NCBI GenBank assembly: GCA_002353525.1
Contig: DEJV01000067.1
Coordinates: forward strand, 17,306-40,241
Direction of reading: 5' to 3'
DNA from: Prevotella sp. UBA2739
GTDB taxonomy: Bacteria > Bacteroidota > Bacteroidia > Bacteroidales > Bacteroidaceae
Length of the DNA: 22,936 bases
Below are positions 19,022 to 22,936 of this stretch, piece by piece. A program made the position numbers and the translations under genes. Position 1 is the first letter of the stretch. Each line of letters starts with the position of its first letter. The notes below the pieces were generated by a model that made no database searches, had not been told where the DNA came from, and saw only the letters and a list, made by a program, of their open reading frames with translations.

Positions 19022-21295
19022 CTACTTCTTAACTATTTTTTTTCTTCCCTGTACATAGATACCCTTTGGCAAACTCTTAACATTTTTCGATTCGACTTTC
19101 ACGCCACTAATTGTATATAAACTTTCACCGTTGGAATCATATCGTACACTTCTTATTCCTAATGACTCATCTTCCACGATATTCTGGAACTTACTCCAAG
19201 GTTCTGTTGATGCATAGGCGTCTTTACTTCCTACAGGAACGTGCAAGGTGCATGTTGAATATGAGTCAAAGGCTTCAACTACACAATTGACGGTACTGGG
19301 ATCTCCCCATTCTACGTAAACATCCGACAAATTGCATTGCCAAAAAGCATTATTTACGATACTCGTTACAGATTGAGGAATTAAAATTTCTTTTAAAGCA
19401 CATACTTGAAAGGTTCCCCATGGTATCTCCTTCAATATACTTGATATTGACGCACTTGACAATTGACGACAATCACTAAAAACACAGGATCCTATGGTTT
19501 TAACGGAGTTGGGTATTTCAATTGATTTGAGACCAGATTCGCTGAAGGCATTACTTTCAATATATGTGACACTGCTGGGAATGACAACAGATGTTAACTT
19601 GTCACTTTGTGAAAATGCGTAGTTTCCTATTCTTGTAACAGAATATTGTTGGTTTTCGTATTCTATATTTGCAGGTATTATCACATCACCACTATACGAA
19701 TTATATTTGTCATTCTTATATGACACCTTAGCTTCATGGTTTGTTTCATCAAGAATGTAATAAATTCCATCAACAACAATTGTACCTTTCTGAATATTAT
19801 CTGAGATGTGGTTGTTCGCATAGGTTTTTACTCCATTGGTTACATTTAGGTCAACAAAGGACTGACGCTCTTCCTTGAAGAAGAATTTTTCCCACGCATA
19901 ATTTTGATCTTTGCGTGCTACTGGATATAATATATAGTTTCCGTCTGGTAATACTTCTGTTAGTTGAAATGATACATTTACTCTACTATTAGGATCTGAT
20001 ATATAGTAGTATTGAATATCGTGAGTATCAATATTTTCCACAGCTAATGCGACTTGTATAGTTACCCCTGCCTCATTGCGGTCTCTATCTTCCCAACCCA
20101 AATGATAAGCCACAAGACGATCCATCTCGGGAACATAAGCAAAGTCTTCCCTAGAATAGAATAAATAACCTGGTTTTCCTCCCTCATTCTTCTTGATCCT
20201 ATATTTAATACATGTCCCATATCCGTAAGGGATTGTCAACATGGTATAATATCCATTATTTAAGCCACCCCAACCAAAATTAAAATGGAAATAACCGTTA
20301 CCATCATATCCATCAATAACTAAAGCATGTCCACTACCAGATTCCGAAGATTTATCGCCATCATAGTAAAGGGGACGCCCATTCACAAGTTCATCAAGAA
20401 TGATACTATTCCAAGTGTCTGCATCACACATACTTCTTGCGAGATATCTCATATCGTTATCATAATCAAAGTAATTGCATAAACTTGATGGTCGTAAGAC
20501 TCCCGCACTTTCATATTTCCTATAACCCATAGTACATGCATAGCCTACATCTCGCATCAGCAAGGCTACAGCGTCGCATGATTCCTGGCTACTATTGCTA
20601 TTGTAGGTGGGTGTCATCAAGTCCCAACGATACTCCGACTGGCTATAGTCTACTGAAAGAGTCTGTCCATTCCATTCATAACTATGACTGCCCTGTCCTC
20701 TTTCCGGCCACTTATGATAGTACATAATCTGAGCAGTAGCAGTAGCTACACACCCTGTTGGGCAATGTTTGCCATCAATAGTGGGACACATATTATTATA
20801 AGGTGAATCCTGGGCCCATTCTGTCTCTCCCAGCAAGGGAGCTATCTTAGTCTCATCTGCACTATTAACTGCTGGCATCTTATAATCAGGATGTGCATTC
20901 AAATAGGCGATCTGTTCGGCATATATGTCAAGAACCATCTGCATGTTACAGGGAACATTCTCCGAATCGTAATGCCCACTTTCTGAGTAAGCAAGAACAT
21001 CTGGCGTACGCTCGTCGCCGCTGACAATGGCATAACCAGTATTAGCTTCGTCGTTAAAGATGTAAAACTCTTCACATTCGTTGGCGAGTACCAATTGTGG
21101 TGCCTTTCTAGGAACCTTTCTTACCGCAGACTTTTTGATAGTTTTGGCGAAGAAAGCAGCAGCCTTACTTTTAGCTTCATCCAGAGTAACTCTCTGAGCA
21201 TACGATACAAGACAATTCATCCATAGCATGAGGATGGTGATGGTGGTGATAAGACCGTTCATCTTAATGCTCGAAATCCTTTTGATACTTTCCAT
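19022..21295 (-). CDS. Secreted C10 (streptopain-like) cysteine protease with BspA-type repeats and type IX-like tail
   Basis: A 757-residue protein. The start MESIKRISSIKMNGLITTIT (ATG 21293-21295) is chosen because 29 more upstream codons would run over the promoter. A signal peptide ends near SYA (residue 33). Residues about 35-140 form a propeptide of the Spi type (RVTLDEAKSKAAAFFAKTIK). The catalytic domain has Cys182 in HCPTGCVATATAQIMYYHKW and His323 in SGSGHALVIDGYDGNGYFHF. Residues about 553-710 are LRR_5/BspA-type repeats (IGNYAFSQSDKLTSVVIPSS). The last 47 residues (LYTISGVKV, then SLPKGIYVQGRKKIVKK) resemble a type IX secretion sorting tail. It is probably a surface or secreted protease of the periodontain/interpain type with an adhesive module. 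Its base composition is clearly more AT-rich than the genes to its left. Confidence 0.9.
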   Translation of the reverse strand: MESIKRISSIKMNGLITTITILMLWMNCLVSYAQRVTLDEAKSKAAAFFAKTIKKSAVRKVPRKAPQLVLANECEEFYIFNDEANTGYAIVSGDERTPDVLAYSESGHYDSENVPCNMQMVLDIYAEQIAYLNAHPDYKMPAVNSADETKIAPLLGETEWAQDSPYNNMCPTIDGKHCPTGCVATATAQIMYYHKWPERGQGSHSYEWNGQTLSVDYSQSEYRWDLMTPTYNSNSSQESCDAVALLMRDVGYACTMGYRKYESAGVLRPSSLCNYFDYDNDMRYLARSMCDADTWNSIILDELVNGRPLYYDGDKSSESGSGHALVIDGYDGNGYFHFNFGWGGLNNGYYTMLTIPYGYGTCIKYRIKKNEGGKPGYLFYSREDFAYVPEMDRLVAYHLGWEDRDRNEAGVTIQVALAVENIDTHDIQYYYISDPNSRVNVSFQLTEVLPDGNYILYPVARKDQNYAWEKFFFKEERQSFVDLNVTNGVKTYANNHISDNIQKGTIVVDGIYYILDETNHEAKVSYKNDKYNSYSGDVIIPANIEYENQQYSVTRIGNYAFSQSDKLTSVVIPSSVTYIESNAFSESGLKSIEIPNSVKTIGSCVFSDCRQLSSASISSILKEIPWGTFQVCALKEILIPQSVTSIVNNAFWQCNLSDVYVEWGDPSTVNCVVEAFDSYSTCTLHVPVGSKDAYASTEPWSKFQNIVEDESLGIRSVRYDSNGESLYTISGVKVESKNVKSLPKGIYVQGRKKIVKK

Positions 21296-21344
21296 AATAT
21301 AAATTATTGGTGTCCGATAAAAAAATGAGCTGTGTTTCCATCTG

Positions 21345-21375
21345 CAAAGATATGCTTTTTTTATTGGATTTGCAA
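21345..21375 (-). promoter_or_regulatory. Promoter of the C10 protease gene
   Basis: On the minus strand TTG (21373-21375), 20 nt, TATCTTTG (21345-21352). Predicted start near 21340, leader about 45 nt. It sits between the protease and the ATPase stop codon, so the protease is transcribed independently. Confidence 0.75.
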
Positions 21376-21423
21376 TTATCATTCCATAAAAATCGCATTT
21401 GTGGTCGAAAAGAAAATGAACCT

Positions 21424-22548
21424 CTATAACACACGGCGGAGCCAGAGGGCGAAGAACGGGTCGTAAACCGTATAGACACCTTTGTCCTCTGTTATCAGAT
21501 CTTTTTCAAAAAGACTGCGAACAGCAGCTGTCACTACGCTGACGGTCTGTAAGTGATTCCGCTTGATGAATAGTTTACCGGTAATTCCTTTTGCATTGCC
21601 CTCCCTTGCTATGGCAAGAAACACCTCACGTTGTTTCTCCGGCAGTTTGTCAAGCAAATCAGAGTATGTTTCCGAGAACATGTCAAGTATGTATTCCTCC
21701 GCTCCGTCCACCATATCAACCGTACATTTTTGACGGGGTAGTGTTTTCATGAACAAGACATTCAACAAACGTTGAATACAAGATGTCACAGCGTCAACAC
21801 GTTTATATACCTCTTCAACGGTTGCACTGTCGATGCTTTTCTCATATTTCTCAAACTGCATTTGGGCAAACTCTACGTATTTCTCCACAGAAATAGGCCT
21901 GAGGTTCATTATCAGCACCGACTGATAAAACGGTCTCGAAGGCGAAGTGAATATTTTTCCCATCAGATGACGCTTGCTGCCAGAGAAAATGAATGTGGCA
22001 TTGATGCATTTCTGCATATAGGTTCTCAGCGTGGCTTCTATATTGGGAGAGTCTGAGTATTTCAAGATTTGCTGGAACTCATCGATGCAAACCAGACAAG
22101 GCTTGTCAGCCTTCGCGAGATAACTGAAAATCTCGTCGAGTGTGGTTTCCGGATGATCTATATCTCCTAAGCCAAGACTCCAAGTCGGAAAGTTGTTTAC
22201 ATCGTATGTTATCTCGCTGCGCAAAGAACGTAGTATTTGCAGAAATCCTTCCCATACCGCTTTACCCTTTGGCTTTAGTTCGTCAAGAATGGCACGACCG
22301 AACACATTCACAAAATCACGAAGGCTGCTGGTGGCATAAATGTCAATATGGAATGTATAGTATTTATCCACTATTACCGGTTGTTGGAAACAATGTCGAA
22401 TCAGGTCGGTTTTTCCCACACGGCGTGGTGATATCAAAGCCATATTATTGCCATTGGTTATCAGTTCTACCAATTGCCTTGTTTCCTTCACCCTGTCGCA
22501 GAAATATTCAGGTCCTGCATACCCTTTTGTCACAAACGGATTATCCAT
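21424..22548 (-). CDS. AAA-type ATPase with C-terminal winged helix
   Basis: A 374-residue protein of the 'MNPFVxxGY-GPEYFCDR' type common in Bacteroidota. The Walker A loop is ISPRRVGKTDLI (residues 39-50), Walker B is CLVCIDEFQQI (151-161), and FIFSGSKRHLM (186-196) is the sensor region. The C-terminus (LPEKQREVFLAIAREGNAKG onward, ending DPFFALWLRRVL) is a winged-helix domain. These proteins belong to the archaeal-type or STAND-like ATPases, often encoded singly. Their roles are unproven, with suggestions in regulation, defence and DNA transactions. It has its own promoter with a repeat cluster at the -33 region and no partner gene beyond the adjacent C10 protease. Confidence 0.87.
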   Translation of the reverse strand: MDNPFVTKGYAGPEYFCDRVKETRQLVELITNGNNMALISPRRVGKTDLIRHCFQQPVIVDKYYTFHIDIYATSSLRDFVNVFGRAILDELKPKGKAVWEGFLQILRSLRSEITYDVNNFPTWSLGLGDIDHPETTLDEIFSYLAKADKPCLVCIDEFQQILKYSDSPNIEATLRTYMQKCINATFIFSGSKRHLMGKIFTSPSRPFYQSVLIMNLRPISVEKYVEFAQMQFEKYEKSIDSATVEEVYKRVDAVTSCIQRLLNVLFMKTLPRQKCTVDMVDGAEEYILDMFSETYSDLLDKLPEKQREVFLAIAREGNAKGITGKLFIKRNHLQTVSVVTAAVRSLFEKDLITEDKGVYTVYDPFFALWLRRVL

Positions 22549-22567
22549 AACTTTCTTATTTTGAGCA

Positions 22568-22598
22568 CAAAAATATGCTTTTTACAAGAATTATCCAA
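22568..22598 (-). promoter_or_regulatory. Promoter of the ATPase gene
   Basis: On the minus strand TTG (22596-22598), 20 nt, TATTTTTG (22568-22575). Predicted start near 22563, leader about 15 nt. Confidence 0.7.
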
Positions 22599-22624
22599 AT
22601 TAGGATTATCCTGTTTAGGATAAT
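22590..22624. promoter_or_regulatory. Operator-like repeat cluster upstream of the ATPase gene
   Basis: ATTATCC occurs at 22590-22596 and 22605-22611, 15 bp apart, and the reverse complement GGATAAT at 22618-22624. The second and third make a perfect 8-bp inverted repeat, ATTATCCT / AGGATAAT, around GTTT. The first copy overlaps the -33 of the ATPase promoter. This is what a repressor or activator binding site would look like. Confidence 0.55.
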
Positions 22625-22688
22625 TTAACCTAAATCATGCGTAAAAGGTTGTGGTTCAACAACATCTGCAGTGGAATACCGGACTTCC

Positions 22689-22731
22689 AAAAATAATTGC
22701 CGGGGCAGACATCGAGTGTCCGTCCCGGCAA
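22689..22731 (-). terminator. Intrinsic terminator of the Na/Pi cotransporter-type gene
   Basis: TTGCCGGG (22697-22704) pairs with CCCGGCAA (22724-22731), extended by GACA/TGTC with an internal mismatch. On the minus strand it is followed by TTATTTTT. It lies 25 nt after the stop codon. Confidence 0.8.
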
Positions 22732-22756
22732 GAGTGTTTATGACTCAGGTTTTAGA

Positions 22757-22936
22757 TTATGCTATTTTCTGGCGTGTACCCATGCGGGCCTCTACCACGT
22801 TCACCACGTAGTCGCCCAGTTTCTCGCACTCGTTGATGAGGTCCATGTAGATGGTACCTACGGCATAGGTGTACTCGTGGTTGTTGATGTCGACGATGTT
22901 CTGTCCCTTCAGCTGGTTGCGGAAGTTGTTGATCTC
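22757..22936 (-). CDS. Na/Pi cotransporter family protein, C-terminal PhoU-like end
   Basis: The last 59 codons of a gene entering from the right edge. The residues EINNFRNQLKGQNIVDINNH, then a segment with YMDLINECEKLGDYVVNVVE, match the C-terminal PhoU-like helical domain of bacterial Na/Pi cotransporters (NptA/YjbB type): the E--C--LGDYVVNVVEA pattern is the conserved PhoU helix. A free-standing PhoU protein is the alternative, since only the end is seen. Stop codon TAA at 22757-22759, followed by a clear terminator. Confidence 0.8.
   Translation of the reverse strand, partial: EINNFRNQLKGQNIVDINNHEYTYAVGTIYMDLINECEKLGDYVVNVVEARMGTRQKIA

Overview
The window looks like chromosomal DNA of a Prevotella-like member of the Bacteroidota. 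The evidence is the promoters, which repeatedly show a TTG (-33) and a TAnnTTTG (-7) about 19-20 bp apart, and the gene content: fused-subunit 2-oxoacid:ferredoxin oxidoreductase, DUF3667, DUF4254 next to a GT9 transferase, a bacterial GH3 protein, a Big_5-type lipoprotein, and a C10 protease ending in a type IX secretion-like tail. No rRNA, tRNA, CRISPR array or intact insertion sequence was seen. The species cannot be named from this alone.

Layout. 1-413 is the 5' part of a U32 peptidase-family gene on the minus strand. It diverges from a papain-like lipoprotein (482-1516, plus) through a very compact, mirror-symmetric double promoter. A small orphan LuxR-type HTH gene follows (1661-1909, plus) with its own promoter and terminator. 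Nearly everything after this is on the minus strand. 2105-5276 holds korA and korB, separated by a roughly 290-bp unit that has 11-bp terminal inverted repeats and contains a decayed GxxExxY (PDDEXK_3) fragment. 5562-7395 is a two-gene operon: a zinc-ribbon membrane protein (DUF3667) and a secreted helical protein. 7427-7894 has no convincing gene, but it holds a 9-bp tandem repeat and a possible plus-strand small RNA. 7895-9781 is an operon of DUF4254, a GT9 glycosyltransferase and rubredoxin.

9892-16949 is a compact gene train, transcribed leftward: acpP, fabF, rnc, GH3, Ig-like lipoprotein, DUF3108. It combines fatty-acid synthesis, RNA processing, an acyl-adenylate-forming enzyme and two envelope proteins. 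Several genes overlap or nearly touch, and a terminator-like hairpin lies between acpP and fabF. 17093-18097 is pdxB (pyridoxal phosphate synthesis), and 18264-18752 is a small membrane-anchored coiled-coil protein.

19022-22548 is visibly AT-richer than the rest. It contains a secreted C10 protease with BspA-type leucine-rich repeats and a type IX-like tail, then an AAA-type ATPase with a winged-helix C-terminus and an operator-like repeat cluster at its promoter. 22757-22936 is the 3' end of a Na/Pi cotransporter-PhoU-type gene. The items most worth a second look are the symmetric leaderless divergent promoter, the inverted-repeat unit inside korAB, the candidate small RNA, the GH3-containing lipid operon and the ATPase operator cluster.
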